The translations under genes and the position numbers were made by a program. A stretch of 8,936 nucleotides of DNA from an uncultured Clostridia bacterium (GTDB lineage Bacteria; Bacillota; Clostridia; Oscillospirales; Ruminococcaceae). The stretch is from positions 1 to 8,936 of the forward strand of contig CAMAJC010000056.1 of assembly GCA_945835425.1 (NCBI GenBank). Reading direction: 5' to 3'. Below, in pieces: positions 1 to 6,057 of the stretch; positions within the stretch are counted from its first letter, which is position 1; every line of letters starts with the position of its first letter. The notes under the pieces were generated by a model. That model searched no databases, was not told the origin of the DNA, and worked only from the letters and a program-made list of their open reading frames with translations.

Positions 1-81
1 CGCAAAACGGGCAATTTTTCCATATAATGGCATCCATTTGGCATTTTTTCATAGGGATTTTTACGAAATCCTCCAAAATGC

Positions 82-110
82 TTGAAATTTATCGTTACAT
101 ATACTAATAT
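82..110 (+). promoter_or_regulatory. Candidate sigma-A promoter of ackA
   Basis: TTGAAA at 82-87 (5 of 6 matches to the -35 consensus) is followed by a 17-bp spacer and TAATAT at 105-110 (4 of 6 matches to the -10). The surrounding DNA is very A/T rich (TATATAT follows), so the exact -10 is uncertain; TATATT at 110-115 is an alternative with a longer spacer. Initiation near 117 would give an ackA leader of about 90 nt. A short inverted repeat, GGATTT at 55-60 and AAATCC at 66-71, lies just upstream and could be an operator. That role is inference. Confidence 0.5.
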
Positions 111-158
111 ATATTTGTGAGCGTCCAAAGTCAAGCCCGGACGAAAATTTCAGCGTAT

Positions 159-191
159 TGCCTGTGGAGTGCGAAGTTTGACATACAGGCA
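159..191 (+). promoter_or_regulatory. Leader hairpin just upstream of the ackA ribosome binding site
   Basis: TGCCTGT at 159-165 and ACAGGCA at 185-191 form a perfect 7-bp inverted repeat around a 19-nt loop. It ends only a few bases before the AGGAAG Shine-Dalgarno of ackA at 195-200. In the mRNA it would be a modest stem-loop that could protect the 5' end or affect ribosome access. A smaller 5-bp repeat, CGTCC at 122-126 and GGACG at 139-143, precedes it. No known riboswitch architecture is recognisable. Confidence 0.35.
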
Positions 192-207
192 GAAAGGAAG
201 AACAAAC

Positions 208-1413
208 ATGAAAATTCTGGTTATCAATGCCGGCAGCTCGTCCTTAAAGTACCAGCTGATCAATATGGAGACCGACGAGGTCATGGCAAAGGGCAACTGC
301 GAGAGAATCGGCATCGACGGCCGCATCGGCCACAAGACCGCTTCCGGCTACAACACCACCGAGGAATGCAGCTTCCCCACCCACACCGAGGCCTTTGAGA
401 AGGTTGTCGAGCTGCTCACCACCGGCGAGAACAAGGTTGTCGACTCCATCTCCGACATCGCGGCAGTCGGCCACCGTGTCGTTCAGGGCGGCGATATCTT
501 CAATGAATCCGTTCTGCTGACCGATGAAAATATCGAGAAGATCGACGGCCTGTCTCCTCTGGCTCCTCTGCACAACCCCGCAGCTGTCCTGGCTATCCGC
601 GCCTGCCAGAAGGTCTTCGGCAAGGAAGTCCCCATGGTCGCTGTTTTCGACACCGCTTTCCATCAGACCATGCCCGCAAAGGCTTATATGTACGGCCTGC
701 CCTACGAGGATTACGAGAAATACTCCATCCGCAAATACGGCTTCCACGGCACCTCTCACCGCTTTGTCTCCGCTGACTTTGCCAAGAGAATCGGCAAGCC
801 GCTCAGCGAACTGAAAATGGTCACCTGCCATCTGGGCAACGGCTCCTCCATCACCGCCGTTGACTGCGGCAAGTCTGTCGACACCACCATGGGCTTCACT
901 CCTCTGGACGGCGTTCTGATGGGCACCCGCAGCGGCAGCATCGACGCTTCCGCTGTCCTCTACCTGATGGACAAGACCGGCATGAACACCACCGAGATGA
1001 GCAACTACCTCAACAAGAAGTCCGGCTTCCTGGGCGTTTCCGGCCGCAGCTCCGACAACCGCGATATCGAAGCAGGCGCTGCTGAGGGCGACGAGCGCTG
1101 CAAGCTGGCAAGCGAAATGCTCTCCTACCAGATCAAGAAGCAGATCGGCGCTTATGCCGCTGCCATGGGCGGTCTGGACGCAGTCGTCTTCACCGGCGGT
1201 ATCGGCGAGAACGCAATCAACATCCGCGCCAACGCCTGCACCGGCATGGAGAAGCCCTTCGGCCTGAAGATCGACCTCGAGCTGAACACCAAACTGAACC
1301 ACGGCGAAGGCCGCATCTCTACCCCCGATTCCGAGGTTGAGGTCTGGATCGTTCCCACCAACGAGGAACTGCTGATCGCAATGGACACCGCAGCAATCGT
1401 TTCCGGCAAATAA
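208..1413 (+). CDS. ackA: Acetate kinase
   Basis: Acetate kinase interconverts acetyl phosphate plus ADP and acetate plus ATP in the cytoplasm. It is the substrate-level phosphorylation step of acetate fermentation. The 401 residues are full length for the family. The N-terminal phosphate-binding stretch VINAGSSSLKYQL (residues 5-17) carries N7, S10, S12 and K14. Other expected active-site residues of the ASKHA fold are present: R90 in GHRVVQGG, H122, D148 in VFDTAFHQTMP, H180 in GFHGTSH, R241 in MGTRSG and E386 in TNEELL. The glycine-rich FTGGIGEN lies at 328-335. The loop after R241 reads SGSIDAS where many homologues read SGDIDPA, a small variation outside the catalytic residues. ATG 208 is preferred over an open extension to 169 because AGGAAG lies 7 nt upstream and the conserved N-terminus begins there. 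A promoter and a terminator frame it as a single-gene unit; no phosphotransacetylase gene is adjacent inside the window. Confidence 0.98.
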   Translation: MKILVINAGSSSLKYQLINMETDEVMAKGNCERIGIDGRIGHKTASGYNTTEECSFPTHTEAFEKVVELLTTGENKVVDSISDIAAVGHRVVQGGDIFNESVLLTDENIEKIDGLSPLAPLHNPAAVLAIRACQKVFGKEVPMVAVFDTAFHQTMPAKAYMYGLPYEDYEKYSIRKYGFHGTSHRFVSADFAKRIGKPLSELKMVTCHLGNGSSITAVDCGKSVDTTMGFTPLDGVLMGTRSGSIDASAVLYLMDKTGMNTTEMSNYLNKKSGFLGVSGRSSDNRDIEAGAAEGDERCKLASEMLSYQIKKQIGAYAAAMGGLDAVVFTGGIGENAINIRANACTGMEKPFGLKIDLELNTKLNHGEGRISTPDSEVEVWIVPTNEELLIAMDTAAIVSGK

Positions 1414-1426
1414 TTTGGATTTCAGG

Positions 1427-1457
1427 CAGGCAGTGGGAAACCGCTGCCTGTTTTGTT
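1427..1457 (+). terminator. Intrinsic terminator of ackA
   Basis: A 10-bp stem, CAGGCAGTGG at 1427-1436 with CCGCTGCCTG at 1441-1450, closes a GAAA tetraloop with one G-U wobble. It is followed directly by TTTTGTT. It begins 13 bases after the ackA stop codon. This is a textbook Rho-independent terminator. Confidence 0.93.
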
Positions 1458-1504
1458 ATGTGTGAATAATTTGATGCTTTTTTGAAGGAACAGCATGAGA
1501 AGAT

Positions 1505-1548
1505 GAATAAAAACAGGCGATGTCCGCGCATGGCAGACACCGCCTGTT
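1505..1548 (-). terminator. Intrinsic terminator of the toxin-antitoxin operon
   Basis: Read on the minus strand, AACAGGCGGTGTC (1548-1536) pairs with GACATCGCCTGTT (1524-1512), a 13-bp stem with one G-U wobble. The loop is 11 nt and a TTTTATT tract follows. The stem starts one base after the antitoxin stop codon. The wobble position favours the minus-strand RNA, because the plus-strand RNA would have an A-C mismatch there. It converges with the ackA terminator about 55 bp away. Confidence 0.9.
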
Positions 1549-1549
1549 A

Positions 1550-1837
1550 TTACCTGTTATCGATTGGCTGAAACTCGATTTTTACCGTCATATCCATTCC
1601 TTTTGCCAGCCGCTGCAGGGTTTTCAGTGAGGGATTTGCGTTTCCGTTTTCCAATTTGCTGATATCCGACTGGGCAATACCGGTCTTTTCGGATAACTCC
1701 TTTTGAGTGAGACCGGAGCGCTTTCGCGCGTCGATCATCGCCTGCATAATCGCAAATTCCGGTTCGAGGGCGTCCCATTCCTTCCTGATTTCCGGGTCTT
1801 TTAACTGTTCATTCAAGAAGTCATCGAATTTCGTCAT
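1550..1837 (-). CDS. XRE-family antitoxin, HigA-like
   Basis: This is the predicted antitoxin and autorepressor of a type II toxin-antitoxin pair. The 95-residue protein has a short N-terminal arm (1-30), probably the toxin-contacting part, and then an HTH_3/Cro-type domain at about 33-80. The HTH includes SGLTQKELSEKTG and the recognition segment IAQSDISKLENGNANPS, which is typical of the family. A short tail, MTVKIEFQPI, follows. Its ATG overlaps the toxin stop codon as ATGA (1834-1837), which implies translational coupling, and AGGAG sits about 9 nt upstream of the ATG. In HigBA-type loci the toxin gene also comes first and the HTH antitoxin second, matching this order. The inverted repeat around the promoter at 2222-2252 is the likely binding site. 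Family assignment is firm; partner specificity is inferred from the overlap. Confidence 0.93.
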   Translation of the reverse strand: MTKFDDFLNEQLKDPEIRKEWDALEPEFAIMQAMIDARKRSGLTQKELSEKTGIAQSDISKLENGNANPSLKTLQRLAKGMDMTVKIEFQPIDNR

Positions 1838-2193
1838 GTCAAATTCTCCTTTCTGCTCAGGTACTCAGCACGGCATTTTTTCGCTTCTTCTATTTCATTT
1901 TTGGGAGTTTTCTGTGTTTTCTTGATAAACCCATTGGTCAGAATTACGCGATGGCCGACAAAGAAAAAGTATAATACGCGCGTAATATCTGAACCGATTT
2001 TAGCACGCAGTTCAAATATACCGTCACCAAGGAATTTGGAATGCGGCTCCCGCAGATCTGTGCCATTGTCAGCCAGAATAGAGATCGTTCGCAGCATTTT
2101 AGTCCGCATTTTCTTATCTAAACTAAGCAGAAAGTCTTTGGCCGGTTCGCTGCCGTTCGGTTTATCATAAAAGATGACTTCAAATTTTGCCAC
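1834..2193 (-). CDS. Type II toxin, RelE/ParE superfamily, Gp49/HigB-like
   Basis: Predicted toxin of the pair, most likely a ribosome-dependent mRNA endonuclease as shown for HigB relatives; activity here is inferred. From a GTG start it has 119 residues, the usual size of phage-derived Gp49-like (DUF891) proteins. Recognisable segments are EVIFYDKPNG (5-14), the helical LDKKMRTKMLRTI (25-37), DGIFELRAKIGSD (57-69), TRVLYFF (71-77) and the C-terminal LTNGFIKKTQKTPKNEI (85-101), which is highly characteristic. The frame stays open to a TTG at 2223, but that codon would lie only about 7 nt from the predicted transcription start. GTG at 2193 has AGGGG about 11 nt upstream and matches where homologues begin. 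The 3' end overlaps the antitoxin start by 4 nt. Confidence 0.9.
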   Translation of the reverse strand: MAKFEVIFYDKPNGSEPAKDFLLSLDKKMRTKMLRTISILADNGTDLREPHSKFLGDGIFELRAKIGSDITRVLYFFFVGHRVILTNGFIKKTQKTPKNEIEEAKKCRAEYLSRKENLT

Positions 2194-2221
2194 AAACGCT
2201 TCATCCCCTTCATAATATAGC

Positions 2222-2252
2222 AAATATCCTATTTATATTATATTGGATATTT
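2222..2252. promoter_or_regulatory. Inverted-repeat operator of the toxin-antitoxin operon
   Basis: AAATATCC at 2222-2229 and GGATATTT at 2245-2252 are perfect 8-bp half-sites separated by 15 bp. The -10 box of the toxin-antitoxin promoter lies inside that spacer. One half-site covers the predicted start region and the other lies in the -35/-10 spacer. A repressor bound across both would block RNA polymerase. Binding by the adjacent XRE antitoxin is inferred from the usual autoregulation of such operons. Confidence 0.72.
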
Positions 2253-2265
2253 CCTATGATGTCAA
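2237..2265 (-). promoter_or_regulatory. Consensus promoter of the toxin-antitoxin operon
   Basis: On the minus strand TTGACA (2265-2260) is separated by exactly 17 bp from TATAAT (2242-2237). Both hexamers match the sigma-A consensus perfectly. The predicted start is near 2230, giving a leader of about 37 nt to the GTG start codon of the toxin. A promoter this strong would need tight repression, consistent with the overlapping inverted repeat. Confidence 0.93.
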
Positions 2266-2271
2266 GCGGTT

Positions 2272-2316
2272 GGAAATAAAAAGGCCTGAAAATCTGCCGC
2301 AGCAGGCTTTCAGGCC
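2272..2316 (-). terminator. Intrinsic terminator of the GH42 gene
   Basis: On the minus strand GGCCTGAAA (2316-2308) pairs with TTTCAGGCC (2291-2283). An inner CTGC/GCAG stem closes a 4-nt loop, with one small internal mismatch. TTTTTATTTCC follows at 2282-2272. It starts 8 bases after the GH42 stop codon. It is also only about 7 bp upstream of the -35 of the toxin-antitoxin promoter, so it insulates that operon from read-through. Confidence 0.92.
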
Positions 2317-2323
2317 GTATTTG

Positions 2324-4339
2324 TTATGCCTTGACGATCAGATAACCCCAGTCTCCGAGGGCAACCTCTTGTCCATTTTGATACTGCTCATCGGTGATGA
2401 GGTTTACCGATGCCGGAACCTGCACCGTCTTTTCCTCCATCGAATAGTTGAGGAAGAAGAGGATGCGCTCGCCTTTTTCGTTCAGCGAGACGCGGACCTT
2501 TACGGGTGCGTCCGCATAAGGCGCGTCGATACCGGCAGAGCGGAGAGCCTCCTCCATGACTGCCCGCATGGCCGCGTCGGTCGTATGGCAGCCGACATAA
2601 TAGCCGGTGCCTTCGCCGCAGTGTGCGCGGGTGACGGCCGCATAGGCTTTCCAGTAAGGATGCTCATACCGGCCGAGAACCTCGGTGCCTTCCCCGGGAA
2701 TCAGCAGCTCCATCCAGGCGTCCGCCGGTGCGCCGCCGCCGATGCCGGAAACGCTCACCTTTTCGGGGATCGTGAACTGGGAATAGCTGACGCCGAAAGC
2801 CTTTGCGAGGGTATGAGGCGCTTCGTCATGATACACCTTGATATTTTCATTGGCGAAAGCGGTCTTGAAGGTCGCGACCAGCGTACCGCCGTTTTTCTCA
2901 TAGTCCAGCAGTTTCCCCAGCAGCTCTTCCGACGCCGCATAGAGCGCAGGCACACAGATCATGCTGTATTTCGACAGATCAGCGTTTTCATCCAGATGAT
3001 CCGCATAGATAAAATCAACGCCGATATTCATGTCGTACAACGACTGATACATCCAGCGGACAACGCCGTTGTAGTCGAGCATACCGGGACGGGAGAAACT
3101 CATGCCCATGCCGATATTGAAGTATTTCAGAGAGGTCAGGGCAATGTTGCTGATAAGGATAGCCGCCTTGTTTTCCTTGTGCAGGCCGGTCAGTTCGGGA
3201 GAAAGCTTTGCAAATTCTCGGCCGACGATCTTCGCTTCCTGATAGACGGCAGAGGGCTTGAAGTCGTGGGAGAGCAGGCCTTTCCAGTAGGTCTCCTGGG
3301 CGTTGTGAATCGAATGCCAGTGCCAGTATTCCACCATCTCCGCGCCGGACGCCAGATGGCTCACCGCCTGCAGCCGCAGCTGGCCGGGATAGGGCGTCCA
3401 CATCGAAAAGCCCTGCGCCTCGGTCTCCAGCACCAGATAGGGCGCGTTTTTGAGACTGCGGATCTGGTCGCCGAACTGGGCGATCTCCAGACCGGTCAGA
3501 TGATCCTGGGTGGGGTGGTAGATATCGCAGCCGGCAATATCCAGGCATTTTGCCACCTCGTCATGGTCGACATCCGGCTGAACGCCGCTGGAATGACCGC
3601 GGGAGAAGTCAAAGTCGAGGTTATGGGTGACAAACTGATCCGGACGGGCATATTCCCGGACGATAGCGGCCTGCCAGGCGAGGAAATCGGTGACAAGGCT
3701 CCGCTGGAACTTCTCAAACTCCGCGGCGAAGCTGCCGTTGATGGTGCCGCGGACATCCGGTACATCCTCCCATGCGTCGACCCGGTTGCTCCAGTAGTCA
3801 AACCCAAATTCCGCGTTCAGTGCGTCGGTCGTGCCGAACTTGTCCCGCAGGTAGCGGACAAACATCCGCTGGACATTGTTGCCCGCGGTGCCGTAGTATT
3901 TCGTTTCATTGTCGATCTGGTAGCCGATGACAGCGGGATGGTTCGCGACGTGCTCCATCAGCTTGCGGATGACGCGCTCGCCGTAGAAAAGATAAGCGGG
4001 CGAGGTGATGTCCATGATCTGGCGCGCACCGTAGGGACGGCGGCCCTGTTTCGTTTCCGCCAGCACCTCCGGGTGCATCTTTTCCAGCCAGGAGGGAATG
4101 GCGTAGGTGGGCGTGCCGATGATGACGTCGATTCCGGCTTTGTACATGGCGTCCATGACCCGGTCAATATGGGAATAGTCAAAAACGCCGGGACGGGGTT
4201 CCAGCGTCGACCAGGTGGATTCGGCGATGCGGACGAGGTTGATGCCCGCTTCCTTCATCATCCGGATATCTTCGTCCAGACGGTCATAGGGCATGTATTC
4301 GTCATAATACGCGACGCCGTAATAGAGTTTTTTCAGCAT
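2324..4339 (-). CDS. Glycoside hydrolase family 42 beta-galactosidase
   Basis: Predicted retaining beta-galactosidase releasing terminal beta-galactose from oligosaccharides. The 671 residues are normal for GH42. A TIM-barrel domain occupies about 1-380, starting KKLYYGVAYYDEYMP. A trimerisation domain spans roughly 385-600 and a small beta domain 615-671. The acid/base is E145 in GYQIDNET (N144-E145) and the nucleophile is probably E305 in YLVLETEAQG. The conserved EYWHWHS segment lies at 337-343. The zinc-binding cysteine cluster that follows the Asn-Glu motif in thermophilic GH42 enzymes is absent. There is no signal peptide, so the enzyme is cytoplasmic and would act on imported sugars. 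ATG 4339 is chosen because AGGAGG lies 7 nt upstream; the frame is open further 5', but that extension does not look like GH42. It is on the same strand as the GH30 gene across a 304-bp gap. Activity on another beta-linked sugar, such as alpha-L-arabinopyranoside, cannot be excluded. Confidence 0.95.
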   Translation of the reverse strand: MLKKLYYGVAYYDEYMPYDRLDEDIRMMKEAGINLVRIAESTWSTLEPRPGVFDYSHIDRVMDAMYKAGIDVIIGTPTYAIPSWLEKMHPEVLAETKQGRRPYGARQIMDITSPAYLFYGERVIRKLMEHVANHPAVIGYQIDNETKYYGTAGNNVQRMFVRYLRDKFGTTDALNAEFGFDYWSNRVDAWEDVPDVRGTINGSFAAEFEKFQRSLVTDFLAWQAAIVREYARPDQFVTHNLDFDFSRGHSSGVQPDVDHDEVAKCLDIAGCDIYHPTQDHLTGLEIAQFGDQIRSLKNAPYLVLETEAQGFSMWTPYPGQLRLQAVSHLASGAEMVEYWHWHSIHNAQETYWKGLLSHDFKPSAVYQEAKIVGREFAKLSPELTGLHKENKAAILISNIALTSLKYFNIGMGMSFSRPGMLDYNGVVRWMYQSLYDMNIGVDFIYADHLDENADLSKYSMICVPALYAASEELLGKLLDYEKNGGTLVATFKTAFANENIKVYHDEAPHTLAKAFGVSYSQFTIPEKVSVSGIGGGAPADAWMELLIPGEGTEVLGRYEHPYWKAYAAVTRAHCGEGTGYYVGCHTTDAAMRAVMEEALRSAGIDAPYADAPVKVRVSLNEKGERILFFLNYSMEEKTVQVPASVNLITDEQYQNGQEVALGDWGYLIVKA

Positions 4340-4464
4340 GATAATCCTCCTTTTGTTGTAGTGTGGAGAGTGAAGAGTGGAAGAGTGGCGTTTTCCCTTG
4401 ACTGCTGTCGCAGTCACTTTTCTACGAAAAGACCGGAAAAACGTTAAGGTATCCGCTTGCGCGG

Positions 4465-4493
4465 ATGATTGAATTTTGGCATAAAACAGTCAA
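4465..4493 (-). promoter_or_regulatory. Weak candidate promoter for the GH42 gene
   Basis: On the minus strand TTGACT (4493-4488, 5 of 6 matches) is followed after 17 bp by AATCAT (4470-4465, 4 of 6). It would give a leader of about 120 nt containing the hairpin at 4399-4416 and the pyrimidine-rich tract. Its -10 abuts the ATCCGC/GCGGAT hairpin. GH42 may instead be read through from GH30, so this call is tentative. Confidence 0.3.
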
Positions 4494-4513
4494 TATCTAT
4501 AACCATCTGCCCG

Positions 4514-4576
4514 GCGCGTTCGCCCAGGCTGTGCATATCACAACCGAGCGGATGGCGTAGCCGGAGCGAACAGCGC
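4514..4576. repeat. Imperfect inverted repeat, 16 paired positions
   Basis: The left arm is GCGC-GTTCGC-CC-(A)-GGCT (4514-4530). The right arm is AGCC-GG-(A)-GCGAAC-(A)-GCGC (4559-4576). Allowing three single-base bulges, 16 pairs form around a 28-nt loop that holds a GTG/CAC mini-hairpin. The right arm overlaps a direct repeat of GCGAACAG (4566-4573 and 4575-4582). The element is more G/C rich than its flanks. No function can be assigned. Confidence 0.5.
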
Positions 4577-4594
4577 GAACAGAAAAGTTTTTGC

Positions 4595-4616
4595 CAAGCT
4601 TTTTTCAAAAAGCTTG
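4595..4616. repeat. A/T-rich 22-bp palindrome
   Basis: CAAGCTTTTT (4595-4604) and AAAAAGCTTG (4607-4616) form a 10-bp perfect inverted repeat around TC. It contains its own T and A tracts, so it could act as a weak bidirectional terminator downstream of GH30. However, neither strand has a clean T-run immediately after the stem. It may partly separate GH30 transcription from GH42. Confidence 0.45.
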
Positions 4617-4643
4617 ATATTCAATCACAATCCTTAAAAAAAA

Positions 4644-5963
4644 TTATACCAAAAACGTGTTCATGGAATGAGGCGCAAGAGCTGCGGAGAAGGATTTGCC
4701 GGCGCCTTCAAAGGTGAAGACGCGTTCGCGGTCGAGGGTGTTCTGGACGACGACAGCGATGGTTCCGTCGGGGTTTTCAAAGGCCATGGCGGACATGTTC
4801 CAGTGGCCGCTGCCTGCGAGGACTTTTGCGCCGGGTTTTACGAAATGGGCGTAGTGCTTCATGACGTAGTACTCGGGGTTATAGGTGACTTCCTTGGTGG
4901 CAGGGTCGATGGTGATCATCGTGTTCTGCCGCCAGCCCCAGGTGGATTCTCCGCCCGGCTGGAGGATCATGTTCCAATAGGTGTAAACTGTGACGCCGTA
5001 CTGGAAATAATGGCGGACCAGATCAAAAATATAGGCCGCATAGGTCCAGTTGTTGGAGCCGTCGCCGCACTCGTTTTCGGTCTGCATCAGGCCCAGCTCC
5101 GGGAAAGTCTCGTGGGTCTTGTGGATAACCCGCTGGCCGTTCCACTGGTAGCCGATGCCGGAGATATACTTTCTCGCTTCGTCGTCGAAGAGGATGTTGT
5201 CCACATAAGAAGAATACAGATCGTTGACGATGCCGCGCATGGTGAATTCCATCTCGGTCGGCCCATTCAGAGTGCCGAGCCAGATTTCGGTGTCAACACC
5301 GTTCTTTTCAAAGTACGGCCCGATATAGTCGCGGATAAAGACGCGGAATTCCTCCGAAGACCACAGGCAGGACGGGAACTTCTGGTCGGCAAAAGGCTCG
5401 TTCTGGATGCAGAGACGGGAAACTTTGACCCCTGCTTTTTCATAAGCGTCGAGGAACTGGCGGAAGTATTCGCAGTAGGCCAGCTGGGTCTTTTCATCCC
5501 GGACAAGGCGGCCATAGTTATAAACCGGCGGATTCTTCATCCAGGAGGGCGGCGACCAGGGAGAAGCAAAGAATTTCATGTCCGGAACACGTTTCTGCGC
5601 CTCGCGGATATAGGGAAGAAGATACTGTTCATCCCGCGCAATCGAAAAGTGCGCCATATCGTAATCATCAGCAGTCTCATTGTGGGAATACCATCTTTCG
5701 GCGTAGTCGTCCGCGCCGACCGGAATCCGTCCCCAGGTAAATGCGCAGCCGTCCTCAGAAAAGAGCGCGTCCAAAACCTTGTCCTGCTCGGCCTTGTCCA
5801 GAGAGGACAGGGCAATATAGCTCAGCTCGTTGAAGCAGCCGCCGAACCCTTCTACCGTCTGGCATTTCTCACCGGTCAGGGTCAGCTTATGCTGGGAAGC
5901 AGGCGCCTCGGTGTAAGGAGTTTCGACCCACTGTGCCTGGGGTGTCGTAACGACCCATTTCAT
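4644..5963 (-). CDS. Glycoside hydrolase family 30 enzyme
   Basis: Predicted retaining beta-glycosidase of clan GH-A. GH30 includes glucosylceramidases, beta-glucosidases, beta-xylosidases, beta-1,6-glucanases and beta-1,6-galactanases; the exact substrate cannot be read from sequence. Visible family features in the 439-residue protein are QTVEGFGGCFNE (35-46), FTWGRIPVGADDY (75-87), FFASPWSPPSWMKNP (131-145), the acid/base E189 in CIQNEP, the nucleophile E296 in LMQTENECG, and YTYWNMILQPGG (328-338). The C-terminal beta-sandwich (about 375-439) ends with VVVQNTLDRERVFTF and SMNTFLV. There is no signal peptide, so the enzyme should be cytoplasmic. Two in-frame ATGs lie upstream at 5987 and 5981. 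ATG 5963 is preferred because AAAGGA sits about 9 nt before it, inside what would otherwise be coding sequence. Its promoter carries a LacI-type operator, and GH42 follows on the same strand. Confidence 0.92.
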   Translation of the reverse strand: MKWVVTTPQAQWVETPYTEAPASQHKLTLTGEKCQTVEGFGGCFNELSYIALSSLDKAEQDKVLDALFSEDGCAFTWGRIPVGADDYAERWYSHNETADDYDMAHFSIARDEQYLLPYIREAQKRVPDMKFFASPWSPPSWMKNPPVYNYGRLVRDEKTQLAYCEYFRQFLDAYEKAGVKVSRLCIQNEPFADQKFPSCLWSSEEFRVFIRDYIGPYFEKNGVDTEIWLGTLNGPTEMEFTMRGIVNDLYSSYVDNILFDDEARKYISGIGYQWNGQRVIHKTHETFPELGLMQTENECGDGSNNWTYAAYIFDLVRHYFQYGVTVYTYWNMILQPGGESTWGWRQNTMITIDPATKEVTYNPEYYVMKHYAHFVKPGAKVLAGSGHWNMSAMAFENPDGTIAVVVQNTLDRERVFTFEGAGKSFSAALAPHSMNTFLV

Positions 5964-6000
5964 ACAATCAAATCCTTTCATATGCATATTTCAGCCGTCT

Positions 6001-6016
6001 TTGTGCACGAGCACAA
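6001..6016. promoter_or_regulatory. LacI-family-type operator downstream of the GH30 promoter
   Basis: TTGTGC and GCACAA are perfect 6-bp half-sites around ACGA, giving an even-length palindrome with a central CG step, the usual design of LacI/GalR-family operators. It lies at about +7 to +22 from the predicted GH30 start site, a position where a bound repressor blocks transcription. No LacI-family gene is in the window, so the regulator must be encoded elsewhere. Confidence 0.6.
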
Positions 6017-6028
6017 CTTACATATACT

Positions 6029-6057
6029 ATTATACCTGATTCAGGCGGCAAATGCAA
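6029..6057 (-). promoter_or_regulatory. Promoter of the GH30 gene
   Basis: On the minus strand a perfect TATAAT -10 (6034-6029) lies 17 bp from a poor -35, TTGCAT (6057-6052, 3 of 6 matches). Initiation near 6022 gives a leader of about 60 nt. The combination of a perfect -10 and a weak -35 overlapped by a palindrome (6044-6088) is what an activator-dependent promoter often looks like; that reading is inference. Confidence 0.65.

Larger units (their letters stand above)
4340..4643. other. 304-bp intergenic region rich in inverted repeats
   Basis: No convincing gene lies between GH30 and GH42. From left to right it holds three AGAGTG units spaced 7-8 bp apart (4367-4388), a polypyrimidine tract in the GH42 leader RNA. 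It then has a 7-bp hairpin TGACTGC/GCAGTCA with a TGTC loop (4399-4416) and a 6-bp hairpin ATCCGC/GCGGAT with a TTGC loop (4451-4466). A weak promoter candidate (4465-4493), a long imperfect inverted repeat (4514-4576) and an A/T palindrome (4595-4616) follow. A run of eight A residues (4636-4643) directly abuts the GH30 stop, but no GC-rich stem precedes it. The clustering suggests either several regulatory elements or a non-coding dispersed repeat; the sequence alone does not decide. Confidence 0.5.

Noticed and set aside
244..1302. A 352-codon open frame on the minus strand, antisense to ackA
   Set aside because: Shadow of ackA; low-complexity Ala/Gly/Val/Asp translation typical of antisense coding DNA.
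1973..1986. ACGCGCGT palindrome inside the toxin gene
   Set aside because: Short, within coding sequence and not near a promoter; expected by chance.
4367..4388. AGAGTG repeats as a CRISPR or tandem-repeat array
   Set aside because: Only three 6-bp units 7-8 bp apart, with no spacers or leader.
2243..4447. A 734-codon open frame on the plus strand, antisense to GH42
   Set aside because: It mirrors the GH42 frame and results from G/C-biased codons leaving the opposite strand free of stops. Its translation shows no recognisable family, and it starts inside the toxin-antitoxin promoter without an SD.
4636..4646. Run of eight T residues (minus strand) right after the GH30 stop codon as a terminator
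   Set aside because: No GC-rich stem directly precedes it, so the essential hairpin is missing.
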